Positions 1 to 5,979 of a stretch of 8,781 nt of DNA are shown here, one piece after another (within the stretch, counting starts at the first letter, position 1; every line of letters begins with the position of its first letter). The position numbers and the translations under genes were made by a program. Source of the stretch: Defluviitaleaceae bacterium (GTDB taxonomy: Bacteria > Bacillota > Clostridia > Lachnospirales > WRAX01); contig WRBU01000034.1 in NCBI GenBank assembly GCA_009784355.1, forward strand, positions 1-8,781. The letters are read 5' to 3'. The notes below the pieces were generated by a model that searched no databases, was not told where the DNA came from, and saw only the letters and a program-made list of their open reading frames with translations.

Positions 1-945
1 GGTAATTTTGCCAACTTCCAGCAAGCAGGGGCAAACGCACCTGCATTTACGGCTGGCAGCCCGCCCGTGGTACGTATGGATTTCAATGCAAACTCTCGTG
101 TAGACCTTGGCTCTACGGGTGTAATAGCTGTTACAAATTTTGCAGGAACTACACGCCATTTACGATACACAGATTTTCAATTACAATTTGATGCAAACGG
201 AATGCCCACCCATGCCTATTTCACACTATATGAGGGCGATAATCCTGTAGCCGCAGATTTTACACATGCATCAGGTGTCCGTGATATAACGGTTGGGCGC
301 ACAACAAATTATATGGGTATACCCTACTTCATGTCTAGGTTAAACGAGCTTACACGTACCCTTGCCGCAGCTTTTAATGAGGGGCGTTATCTTGACGGCA
401 ATGTTATTCCGGGTGTTATAGGTCATTTTAATGGATACGACCTTGATGGAAACCGTGGCGGTATGCTTCTTTCGCACTCTACTGCAAGCAGTAACTTTGT
501 GGATTGGGATGGTGTAACAGGAACTTTTAACTACTTTAATATAACTGCCGCTAATTTTAGAATAAATCCCGATGTTTTGAGATATCCGAGCCGCTTGGCT
601 GTGGGTAATGACCCTACTGCCGAGTCTAATGCAGCCCTTGCACATTCTTGGGTTAATATTAGCACAGACCGAGGAATGTTTAGAGAAGGTCGTGTAGGCG
701 ACTTTATATCTGCTATGACAGGCGATTTAGGAATAGTGGGCAGGCAGGCAGAAAATTTTGCAATGAGCTATAGCGAGCTTATGATGGTTATAGATAACCA
801 ACGACGTGCTATTTCTAGTGTATCACTGGACGAAGAGGTGGCGTTTATGATACAACACCAGCTTGTTTTTCAATCAGCAGCAAGATTGTTTAGTGTGATA
901 GATGGTATTTATGACACCCTAATAAACCGCATGGGCAACTGGTAA
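1..945 (+). CDS. flgK: Flagellar hook-associated protein 1 FlgK, C-terminal part (5' end outside window)
   Basis: FlgK (HAP1) is a secreted structural protein that forms the hook-filament junction together with FlgL. The reading frame is open from base 1, so the start lies upstream; 314 residues are visible and the codon at 67 is only an internal GTG. The strongest evidence is the C-terminus. Its SLDEEVAFMIQHQLVFQSAARLF stretch, followed by a terminal DTLINRMG, is the classic FlgK D0 coiled-coil end, in which a conserved SLDEE box precedes helical heptads. The middle part, rich in N, F, G and T, fits the variable surface domains. It is the first of a same-strand run flgK-flgL-fliW-csrA, with 77 bp before the FlgL start. 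The stop is TAA at 943-945. The identification is secure; the upstream length cannot be judged. Confidence 0.95.
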   Translation, partial: GNFANFQQAGANAPAFTAGSPPVVRMDFNANSRVDLGSTGVIAVTNFAGTTRHLRYTDFQLQFDANGMPTHAYFTLYEGDNPVAADFTHASGVRDITVGRTTNYMGIPYFMSRLNELTRTLAAAFNEGRYLDGNVIPGVIGHFNGYDLDGNRGGMLLSHSTASSNFVDWDGVTGTFNYFNITAANFRINPDVLRYPSRLAVGNDPTAESNAALAHSWVNISTDRGMFREGRVGDFISAMTGDLGIVGRQAENFAMSYSELMMVIDNQRRAISSVSLDEEVAFMIQHQLVFQSAARLFSVIDGIYDTLINRMGNW

Positions 946-1022
946 TCACACAAACAGACATAGGAGATAGGGGCGGGATTTAGCCGCCATCGGGCAAAAC
1001 ATTGAAACGGGGGAATTTAAAT

Positions 1023-2483
1023 ATGAGAATAACCAACTCAATGACATCAAACAGACTTTTAATAAACACAAACCGTAATGCGGTGGCTTTGGACAGGCTT
1101 TGGATGCAATTATCCAGCGGAAAAATTATCCAAAACCCTTCAGACAATCCTATTGTTGCCAGCCGTGCGCTTCGCTTCCGTACAAATGTTTCGGAAGTGG
1201 AGCAGTTCATGCGCAATACAAACCAAGCAATAAGCTGGATGGAGGTTTCTGAAGAGCATCTTAACAACCAGTCGGATATTTTAACCCGCACAAGAAGCGA
1301 GCTTTTGGTACAAGGTGCCAGCTCTACATATACCTTCCAAAACCGCCAAACCATAACCCGTGTTATAGAGCTAATGTTTGACCAAATGCATACAGAAATG
1401 AACGGGACTTTTGCTGGTCGTTACATTTTCTCGGGTTTTCGCACGGACCAACCACCAATTTTAACAAACAACAACCTAACAACAACCGTACCGCCAAACA
1501 CAGTTAATTACGAAATCCATAAAAATATTCATATGAGAGATTTTCAAGAAATCGGCTCGTTATATTGGCGCGACCCGTCAGGTGAACTACATGTTATTGC
1601 AAGCCCAAACTGGCTGAACAGACCAGATAGAAACGATGCAAACTGGGAGACTGGCTTAAATGTAACAGAAACCAACATACATGTTATGCGTCTGCCTTTT
1701 AATCATGTAGATGGGCAAAGAGGTATGTCTACACCAAACTTTGCTTTTCCAGCTGGATTTACGCCAACAGTAGAAAGGGCGTACACCACAGATGCTACAA
1801 ATCCATATGATGTACCCGCAGGCACAGTGCGCTTTATAGCGGATACTGGAGAAATTGTTATAAATTCTGCTGATGCTCATCATTTTGCTGGCGGTGGTGT
1901 CAATATATCTTATGGCATAGACGGCACATTCCGTGGTGAGCTTAACCCGCGTATTTTCTTCCACACCATTGACCACACCACCACACCACCAACAACATTT
2001 AGCCAAGACAACCAAGAAATTCAATTTGAGCTTGGCACAAACGTTCATTTGACTATAAATACCGAAGCAAGAAACGCCTATCCATGGCAGCTTTTTGCAG
2101 ACATGAAGGCATTTATAGACTGGGTGAACGGAGTTCATATTACAGACGACCCAAATATGACGGCTGAAGAAATTGCCCACGAAAATGCGTTTTTTAGTGA
2201 AATGCTGTACTCAAAGTTTACAAATCTTATGGGACGCATGGATGGTCATATGCAACAAACCACGACAGAATTTACTGCCCTTGGCGCACGTATGGAGCGA
2301 ATGGACATGATTTCTGACCGCCTTATGGAAAATCGCGACACTTTCCGTGCGTTGCGTGACCAAAATGAGAATGTAGATTATTTGGAAGTTATGATGCGCC
2401 TTAATGCCACAGAAGCGGTCTTCCAAGCTGCACTGCAAGCAGGTGCAAGAATTTCTCAATTATCTTTGGCAAACTTTATTTAA
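1023..2483 (+). CDS. flgL: Flagellar hook-associated protein 3 FlgL
   Basis: FlgL (HAP3) is the second hook-filament junction protein, exported by the flagellar type III system and placed between FlgK and flagellin. The N-terminus MRITNSM, followed by a helix ending in NPSDNP, is the flagellin/FlgL D0-D1 signature. The C-terminus (AVFQAALQAGARISQLSLANFI) is the matching D0 helix. I chose ATG 1023 because a GGGGG run at 1009-1013 sits at normal spacing before it; an in-frame TTG at 1002 would add seven residues that do not fit the family. At 486 residues it is clearly longer than Bacillus-type FlgL (about 300). The extra length lies in the middle, roughly residues 140-330, which is N-, T- and P-rich and probably surface-exposed. 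The 49 bp to fliW hold no recognisable terminator, so co-transcription is likely. Confidence 0.95.
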   Translation: MRITNSMTSNRLLINTNRNAVALDRLWMQLSSGKIIQNPSDNPIVASRALRFRTNVSEVEQFMRNTNQAISWMEVSEEHLNNQSDILTRTRSELLVQGASSTYTFQNRQTITRVIELMFDQMHTEMNGTFAGRYIFSGFRTDQPPILTNNNLTTTVPPNTVNYEIHKNIHMRDFQEIGSLYWRDPSGELHVIASPNWLNRPDRNDANWETGLNVTETNIHVMRLPFNHVDGQRGMSTPNFAFPAGFTPTVERAYTTDATNPYDVPAGTVRFIADTGEIVINSADAHHFAGGGVNISYGIDGTFRGELNPRIFFHTIDHTTTPPTTFSQDNQEIQFELGTNVHLTINTEARNAYPWQLFADMKAFIDWVNGVHITDDPNMTAEEIAHENAFFSEMLYSKFTNLMGRMDGHMQQTTTEFTALGARMERMDMISDRLMENRDTFRALRDQNENVDYLEVMMRLNATEAVFQAALQAGARISQLSLANFI

Positions 2484-2532
2484 GAGTAATTAGTAGAGGT
2501 TAGAGGTTGCCGTCAGTTAAGGAGGACAACAA

Positions 2533-3018
2533 ATGAAAATAACAACCCAAAATTTTGGTGAAATAGAGATAAACCAAGAAGATGTAATTAATTTTAATGA
2601 CGGATTGCCCGGCTTTGAAAATGCCAGACGCTTTGTTGTTATGGAGCAAGAAGGCGAACAAGGCGAAAAAAGTCCCATATGCTTTTTGCAAAGCCTTGAT
2701 GATGGCGAGCTTTGCTTTGTTCTAGTTGATATGACGTTGTTTGCGCCGGAATACCGACCGCTTGTTTTGGTAGAATTGGCAAAAGAGCAGCCAACCAGCT
2801 TTGACCCAGACAACACGATGGTTTGTAATATTGCTACAATATACGAAGACCTTGCAGAGTCCACGGTAAACCTTAAAGCTCCCATAATTATCAATATTGA
2901 CCAAAAAATCGGATGGCAGTTTTTGTGTAACGACGACTTTCCGATACGTGCAAAACTTTTTGCTCAAACTGAAAATAAAAACGGTGGCTGCTGTTGTCCA
3001 GGGGGTGGCTCATGCTAG
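2533..3018 (+). CDS. fliW: Flagellar assembly factor FliW with a cysteine-rich C-terminal tail
   Basis: FliW is a small cytoplasmic protein that binds either flagellin or CsrA. When flagellin is exported, freed FliW allosterically inhibits CsrA and flagellin translation resumes. Family motifs visible are GLPGFE (residues 24-29), the LQSLDD strand (52-57) followed by [14 protein letters not shown] (113-121) and the late DFPIR (135-139). An excellent AAGGAGGA ribosome site precedes ATG 2533. The 161-residue length slightly exceeds the usual ~150 because of an extra tail, [14 protein letters not shown], with four cysteines (153, 154, 155, 161). This tail is not part of the FliW fold as I know it and could bind metal or form disulfides. 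Alternatively, it is a by-product of the csrA ribosome site, which lies inside the same codons. The gene overlaps csrA by 7 nt, implying translational coupling of antagonist and target. Confidence 0.95.
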   Translation: MKITTQNFGEIEINQEDVINFNDGLPGFENARRFVVMEQEGEQGEKSPICFLQSLDDGELCFVLVDMTLFAPEYRPLVLVELAKEQPTSFDPDNTMVCNIATIYEDLAESTVNLKAPIIINIDQKIGWQFLCNDDFPIRAKLFAQTENKNGGCCCPGGGSC

Positions 3019-3251
3019 CATTAACCCGAAAAAAAGGCGAGTCCATTATTATTGGTGATGAAATAACCGTAACCATCCTCTCTGTTTCCGGCGAGTCTGT
3101 TAAAATTGGGATAGATGCGCCCCGTCACATACCCGTAAACCGCCAAGAAATTTTTGTCCAAATAAAAGAACAAAACCAAGCAGCAGCAAAAACACAAGTA
3201 ATGACCAAATCTGCTGCAGAGCTTGCAAAACTTATGATAAATCGTAAATAG
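3012..3251 (+). CDS. csrA: Carbon storage regulator CsrA (RsmA), translational repressor
   Basis: CsrA is a homodimeric RNA-binding protein that covers GGA-containing hairpins at ribosome sites; in Firmicutes its main target is the flagellin leader. The 79-residue product starts [16 protein letters not shown], the family hallmark, with the RNA-contacting residues L4, R6 and R44 (in IPVNRQEIF) present. N55, which I recall as important for FliW control in B. subtilis, is also present. The C-terminal helix after residue 49 is long and Q/A/K-rich, as in Firmicutes CsrA proteins that bind FliW. I chose ATG 3012 over an in-frame TTG at 2994 because the conserved N-terminus begins there and GGGGG at 3001-3005 provides the ribosome site. 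Flagellin (hag) often follows csrA in Firmicutes, but here a strong terminator follows instead. Confidence 0.96.
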   Translation: MLALTRKKGESIIIGDEITVTILSVSGESVKIGIDAPRHIPVNRQEIFVQIKEQNQAAAKTQVMTKSAAELAKLMINRK

Positions 3252-3255
3252 GATT

Positions 3256-3298
3256 AATAAACAACCACCTTGCATTTTTTGCAAGGTGGTTGTTTATT
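3256..3298. terminator. Bidirectional intrinsic terminator between csrA and the yihY-like gene
   Basis: A perfect 19-bp inverted repeat: the left arm AATAAACAACCACCTTGCA at 3256-3274, a loop of five T at 3275-3279, and the complementary right arm at 3280-3298. The GC-rich core is followed by T-rich sequence on either strand (TGTTTATT on both). It lies between convergent genes, 4 bp after the csrA stop and 1 bp before the stop of the minus-strand gene, so it can end both transcripts. Confidence 0.92.
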
Positions 3299-3299
3299 G

Positions 3300-4127
3300 T
3301 CAGCGAATTGTCTTGGTGCTTTGAAAAGGATATAATCGTAATTTTGCATTTAATAACGAACCGAGCAAAATTGTGACAGAAATAATATTAAGCCACAGCA
3401 TAAGCAAAAAAACTGAGGCAATAGAGCCGTAGATAACGGAAAAGTTGGCAAAATTATTAACATAGATATTAAAACCCCATGCGGATAATGCCCAAACCAC
3501 AATGGTTAAAGCCGCACCCGGCAAAAGCGTAATAAAACGATGGCGAACAGAGCTTGCGAAATGGTAAATTAGCATAATAGCAACAAGCATAACGGCAAGG
3601 GTGATGGCAAAACCGCCAATTCCAAATATTACATCGAAAAAGGTGCTCGGGTCTAAATAGTTGAGCAAAAGGTTTTTGATTGCGTCGCCGAAGATAATAG
3701 CAAGTAAAGACAAAATGATAGCAAAAGCAAGGATTACAACTAACAAAGCACAAATTAACCACTGTTTTACAAAATGGCGGTTGTCGTCTTGGGAATAACA
3801 ACGGTTTACACCACGCATTATTGCCTTAAAACCGTTTACTACAGTAAAAAGCGACAATAAAAGAGCAAGTGACATTATAGTGGGGCTGCGAAAATCCACG
3901 ACTTCTCCAATAATATCGCTTATTCCTTTGGCAACTTCGGAAGGAAAAAGGGCGTACACCTCTTGCAAAAGATGGGTTGTATCAATATTAAAAAAACCTA
4001 CGAGTGATATAAGAAATATTAAGAATGGGAAAACTGCAAAAACCAAGCGATATGTTAGTTGAGTGGCGAGAGTAAATATTTCGAACTTCACCACATCTTT
4101 ATAGAAACCTATCAAAAAGTTTTTCAT
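3300..4127 (-). CDS. YihY/virulence factor BrkB family inner membrane protein
   Basis: A 275-residue polytopic membrane protein of the YihY/BrkB family. The family is conserved and its function is unsettled; the old names 'ribonuclease BN' and 'serum resistance BrkB' should not be taken as activities. About six membrane spans can be picked out, near residues 27-46, 84-104, 123-147, 168-190, 199-220 and 232-259. The family signature is clear: an early QLTYRLVFAVFPFLIFLIS span, a central GF(K)AIMRGVNRCY segment, and the late YGSIASVFLLMLWLN segment. The GAE(L/I)NA end of that last span, usual in the family, reads GSLLNA here, so the conserved acidic residue is missing. The ribosome site is AAGGAG on the minus strand at 4135-4140. 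The start codon overlaps the -35 element of the divergent promoter, so the two genes may interfere with each other. Confidence 0.9.
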   Translation of the reverse strand: MKNFLIGFYKDVVKFEIFTLATQLTYRLVFAVFPFLIFLISLVGFFNIDTTHLLQEVYALFPSEVAKGISDIIGEVVDFRSPTIMSLALLLSLFTVVNGFKAIMRGVNRCYSQDDNRHFVKQWLICALLVVILAFAIILSLLAIIFGDAIKNLLLNYLDPSTFFDVIFGIGGFAITLAVMLVAIMLIYHFASSVRHRFITLLPGAALTIVVWALSAWGFNIYVNNFANFSVIYGSIASVFLLMLWLNIISVTILLGSLLNAKLRLYPFQSTKTIR

Positions 4128-4154
4128 GACAAAACTCCTTTTTCGTGCTATAAT
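4126..4154 (+). promoter_or_regulatory. SigA-type promoter of the NusG-II gene, overlapping the divergent start codon
   Basis: ATGACA at 4126-4131 (5 of 6 matches to TTGACA), a 17-bp spacer, and a perfect TATAAT at 4149-4154 preceded by TG one base upstream (extended -10). Predicted transcription start is near 4161, about 23 nt before the ATG at 4184. The -35 hexamer covers two of the three bases of the start codon of the minus-strand YihY-family gene. I saw no equally good promoter for the minus-strand gene. Confidence 0.75.
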
Positions 4155-4183
4155 TTATAAAAACCTACAAAAGGATGACGATT

Positions 4184-4603
4184 ATGACGAAAATTTTGCG
4201 TAAAACCGATGTTGTTGTGATAGCTGCTTTTATAGTATTAGCCGTGTCGCTTCTTATTATTTTTGTTACGGCGGGGGTGCGGGCTTTGCAAGGCGGCAAT
4301 GTGCACGTAATTATTACAATAGACGGCGTGGAAACTTATGTGCTTGATGCGGAGACTCATAATGGGCAGAGCTTCACAATACATTCACAAAACGGCACAA
4401 ATACAATATTCATTCAAGATGGGGTTGTGGAAATGATTTGCGCCGACTGTCCAGACCTTGTGTGCGTGCGTACAGCACCCATAAGCAGAGCGTTTAGGGA
4501 TATTTCATGTCTGCCGCATAGGGTTTCTGTTCGTATTGAAAGCAGAGAACCGTATCAAATGCCAGACCAACGCCCAACACCAGATGTTATGCTTGGAATG
4601 TGA
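4184..4603 (+). CDS. Membrane-anchored NusG domain II-containing protein
   Basis: A 139-residue protein with one N-terminal transmembrane anchor (residues 9-31, hydrophobic, preceded by K/R) and an extracytoplasmic domain of the NusG_II type. The family fingerprint is visible: a strand with DGV (79-81), the cysteine cluster C86-x2-C89-P-D-x2-C94, then ISRAFRDISCLPHRVSV with C109-L-P. The paired CxxCPDxxC and CLP motifs are typical and could form disulfides or hold a metal. It is not the transcription factor NusG. Such genes commonly sit beside Gx-type transporters, as here (next gene downstream), which suggests a shared membrane function. I chose ATG 4184 because AAAAGG around 4169-4174 gives it a proper ribosome site; the in-frame ATG at 4175 directly abuts that site. 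The biochemical role is unknown. Confidence 0.85.
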   Translation: MTKILRKTDVVVIAAFIVLAVSLLIIFVTAGVRALQGGNVHVIITIDGVETYVLDAETHNGQSFTIHSQNGTNTIFIQDGVVEMICADCPDLVCVRTAPISRAFRDISCLPHRVSVRIESREPYQMPDQRPTPDVMLGM

Positions 4604-4624
4604 TATAGTGTTTACAAGTTAATT

Positions 4625-4737
4625 GAACGCCCGGCACCGACGTAGGCGAAGCCGAAGGAGGGAGGTGTCAGATTTGCGTAGCAAATCAGATGTTATACTT
4701 GTTTTCAAGTGTAACATCTATGGGAGGATAAAATAGG
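4625..4737 (+). promoter_or_regulatory. Structured intergenic element between the NusG-II and Gx transporter genes
   Basis: The 134-bp gap holds consecutive potential hairpins. First, GGCACC (4633-4638) pairs with GGTGTC (4664-4669, one G-U), enclosing a GGC-GAA-GCC mini-loop (4645-4653). Second, GATTTGC (4671-4677), loop GTA, GCAAATC (4681-4687), a perfect 7-bp stem. Third, AGATGTTATACTTG (4688-4701), loop TTTT, and CAAGTGTAACATCT (4706-4719), 14 bp with one G-U. No U-tract follows, so it does not look like a terminator. The GGGAGG ribosome site (4722-4727) for the Gx gene lies just 3' of the last stem. An extended -10-like TGTTATACT (4691-4699) sits inside it but lacks a convincing -35. Possible roles are a dispersed palindromic repeat, mRNA processing or stabilisation, or translational control of the transporter. 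Confidence 0.5.
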
Positions 4738-5583
4738 ATGAATGCAGAGCATAAAAAATTGACAGGAAAATGGAACTTTAGCCTTTTTGAAGACGATTTT
4801 TATATTACCCTTAATGATGATGGAACTTTTGAGAGCAACTATCTAATGGGAGAAGAAGTCCGAAGGGGAAATTATGTTCTTGAAAATGAGCAACTGACCT
4901 TGTATGATGGTGAAAACCAGCAGGTTTTTTTGATGGGCAAAATGGAAAAAATGCGATGGGGCTACAAAATGACGGCTATTGCCGAAGAAGACGGGCAAAA
5001 ATTGGTTTGGAAAAAATACACATCATTAGAAAAAGTTCCCCTATTTTCAAAAATAAATCCGCCGCCGCGCCAAAAAAACAAAATGACACTTCAAAAGCGT
5101 ATTGCATTTTACGGGGTTTTTGCCAGCCTTGCCATTATAATGGCAGTAATAGAGCGAATGTTCCCCATCCCCATTCCCGTGCCGGGCATAAAGTTGGGGC
5201 TTGCTAATGCCATCGTTATTTTGGTGATGTATATTTTTAACACTCGTGCGGCTTTTGGCATTGCGATGCTACGTATTTTTGTGGTGGCAATGCTTTTTGG
5301 TATGGGCTTAAACATGATATACAGCCTTGTTGGCGGCTTGCTCAGTTTTGCCGTAATGATTGTTACCAAGCGCAGCAATATGTTTGGTGTAGTTGGGGTT
5401 AGCGTTTTTGGCGGCGTTGCCCACAATATGGGGCAAATTAGCGTTGCAGCTTTGTTGGTTGGCAACATAGGGCTGCTTACTTGGGTACCGCATTTAATCA
5501 TCTTTGGCGTTATTACAGGCATAATTATAGGTTACACATCGGGCTTCGCCGCCAATAATATTAAAATTTTGCAAAAATTTTAA
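4738..5583 (+). CDS. Gx transporter family protein (annotated elsewhere as heptaprenyl diphosphate synthase component I) with an N-terminal lipocalin-like soluble domain
   Basis: A 281-residue fusion. Residues ~116-281 form the membrane part and match the Gx / Hpre_diP_synt_I family: IPIPVPGIKLGLAN (143-157), a span with AMLRIFVVAMLFG (176-188), YSLVGGLLSF (195-204), and GGVAHNMGQISVAALLVG (225-242). The architecture resembles small ECF-type substrate-binding subunits; the 'heptaprenyl diphosphate synthase' label is historical, and no prenyl-synthase motif is present. Residues ~5-97 are an added soluble domain starting LTGKWNFS with ITLNDDGTFES, alternating strands and a W/Y/K-rich end, like small lipocalin-type beta-barrels. 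A K/P-rich linker (98-115) joins the two. M116 has no ribosome site, so a separate downstream gene is unlikely. The NusG-II gene upstream is its usual partner. The substrate is unknown; by family context it may concern quinone/isoprenoid or flavin-linked membrane chemistry, which is inference only. Confidence 0.82.
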   Translation: MNAEHKKLTGKWNFSLFEDDFYITLNDDGTFESNYLMGEEVRRGNYVLENEQLTLYDGENQQVFLMGKMEKMRWGYKMTAIAEEDGQKLVWKKYTSLEKVPLFSKINPPPRQKNKMTLQKRIAFYGVFASLAIIMAVIERMFPIPIPVPGIKLGLANAIVILVMYIFNTRAAFGIAMLRIFVVAMLFGMGLNMIYSLVGGLLSFAVMIVTKRSNMFGVVGVSVFGGVAHNMGQISVAALLVGNIGLLTWVPHLIIFGVITGIIIGYTSGFAANNIKILQKF

Positions 5584-5587
5584 TATT
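5557..5587 (+). terminator. AT-only palindrome over the Gx gene stop codon, weak terminator candidate
   Basis: A perfect 14-bp inverted repeat, AATATTAAAATTTT (5557-5570), loop GCA (5571-5573), and its complement (5574-5587), spans the stop codon at 5581-5583. It contains no G-C pair and has no U-tract after it, so termination would be weak. It may instead protect the 3' end or simply separate the Gx gene from the next promoter, which begins 5 bp later. Confidence 0.35.
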
Positions 5588-5591
5588 ACCC

Positions 5592-5619
5592 TTGACTGGA
5601 GGGGGGGTTGTGGTATAAT
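5592..5619 (+). promoter_or_regulatory. Extended -10 SigA promoter of the putative RiPP operon
   Basis: TTGACT at 5592-5597 and TATAAT at 5614-5619 with a 16-bp spacer, plus TG at 5611-5612 forming TGGTATAAT (extended -10). This is among the best consensus promoters in the window. Transcription would start near 5626, giving a leader of about 100 nt before the precursor ATG at 5726. The spacer contains a run of seven or more G, which is unusual. No obvious operator palindrome is seen. Having its own strong promoter shows that the cassette is transcribed separately from the Gx gene. Confidence 0.82.
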
Positions 5620-5725
5620 CGAAGCGCATATATGTGAAATACATAAACGAAGTGAGTAGCTCTGCAGACTTCTTGCTTGTACGAAAATGAGCAAAAATTA
5701 ATAAGAGTGAAAGGAGGACTTGACT

Positions 5726-5848
5726 ATGGCTATTAAATCTGTTGTTAAAACAAATTGGTCTGCACAAAATTTGCAGGATATTAACATTATCACACCGCTT
5801 GGCGGAAAAACTTTTGTGCGATGCTGTAATGGCGACCAGCATATGTAA
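5726..5848 (+). CDS. Putative RiPP precursor peptide, 40 residues, substrate of the adjacent radical SAM maturase
   Basis: A 40-codon gene preceded by an ideal ribosome site (AAGGAGG at 5711-5717, 8 nt before ATG) and by the promoter at 5592-5619. The product begins MAIKSVVKTNWSAQNLQDIN and ends ITPLGGKTFVRCCNGDQHM. It has no hydrophobic signal peptide. Residues 1-27 look like a leader: charged/polar start, L16 and I21 at spacings (-12, -7) seen in double-glycine leaders, then L25-G26-G27. Position -4 is proline, which is atypical. The remaining 13-residue core carries adjacent C33-C34 plus F30, R32, N35, D37 and H39 as possible modification sites. It directly precedes a radical SAM/SPASM enzyme of the type that forms thioether or carbon-carbon links in peptides. 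I do not recognise the sequence family; it is not SCIFF (only two Cys). That it is a gene is well supported; its role as substrate is inferred from position. Confidence 0.72.
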   Translation: MAIKSVVKTNWSAQNLQDINIITPLGGKTFVRCCNGDQHM

Positions 5849-5891
5849 ATTAGAATGAATGATTTAAATGACGTAAGTTCAATAAAGCAGT

Positions 5892-5937
5892 TAGTGAGCT
5901 TTTATGTAGGTTTTTGCCTTATAAGCAAAGCTCACTA
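5892..5937 (+). promoter_or_regulatory. Long hairpin between precursor and maturase genes (attenuator / partial terminator / processing site)
   Basis: TAGTGAGCTTT (5892-5902) pairs perfectly with AAAGCTCACTA (5927-5937). Inside, TATG-t-AGG (5903-5910) pairs with CCTTATA (5917-5923) around a TTTTTG loop, leaving AGC (5924-5926) unpaired. A loose T-rich stretch follows (TTTGCTTT). CTCAC (5931-5935) can alternatively pair with GTGAG at 5947-5951, so two mutually exclusive folds exist. In RiPP operons such a hairpin commonly keeps precursor expression above that of the enzyme. Confidence 0.55.
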
Positions 5938-5979
5938 TTTGCTTTCGTGAGATTTATTTGAATTTAAAGGGTGAAGATT

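Noticed and set aside
1656..2180. 174-codon minus-strand frame inside flgL
   Set aside because: It lies wholly inside a confident gene; the Cys/Trp-rich, erratic product matches no family.
4184..4603. Transcription antiterminator NusG
   Set aside because: It shares only the NusG_II domain name; it has a transmembrane anchor and the CPDxxC/CLP cysteine pattern, and lacks the NGN and KOW domains of true NusG.
4604..4719. Riboswitch or terminator upstream of the Gx gene
   Set aside because: The stems are clear, but no conserved riboswitch core that I recognise and no U-tract follow them. Kept as an unspecified structured element.
5109..5522. 137-codon minus-strand frame inside the Gx transporter gene
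   Set aside because: The composition (runs of P, T, I, K, M) is the mirror of hydrophobic transmembrane codons. It has no domain and no ribosome site.
5634..5690. 18-codon GTG-start frame (VKYINEVSSS...) in the leader of the RiPP operon
   Set aside because: It has no Shine-Dalgarno and a start within about 10 nt of the predicted transcription start. It is most likely untranslated leader.
5561..5842. 93-codon minus-strand frame antisense to the precursor and its promoter
   Set aside because: It lies opposite a strong promoter and a well-supported small gene and has no recognisable product; treated as a shadow.
5855..5950. 31-codon reading frame (starts MNDLNDVSS) between precursor and maturase, a possible second peptide or leader peptide
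   Set aside because: There is no ribosome site before its ATG and it runs straight through the long hairpin, which explains the sequence better. Conservation data could revive it.
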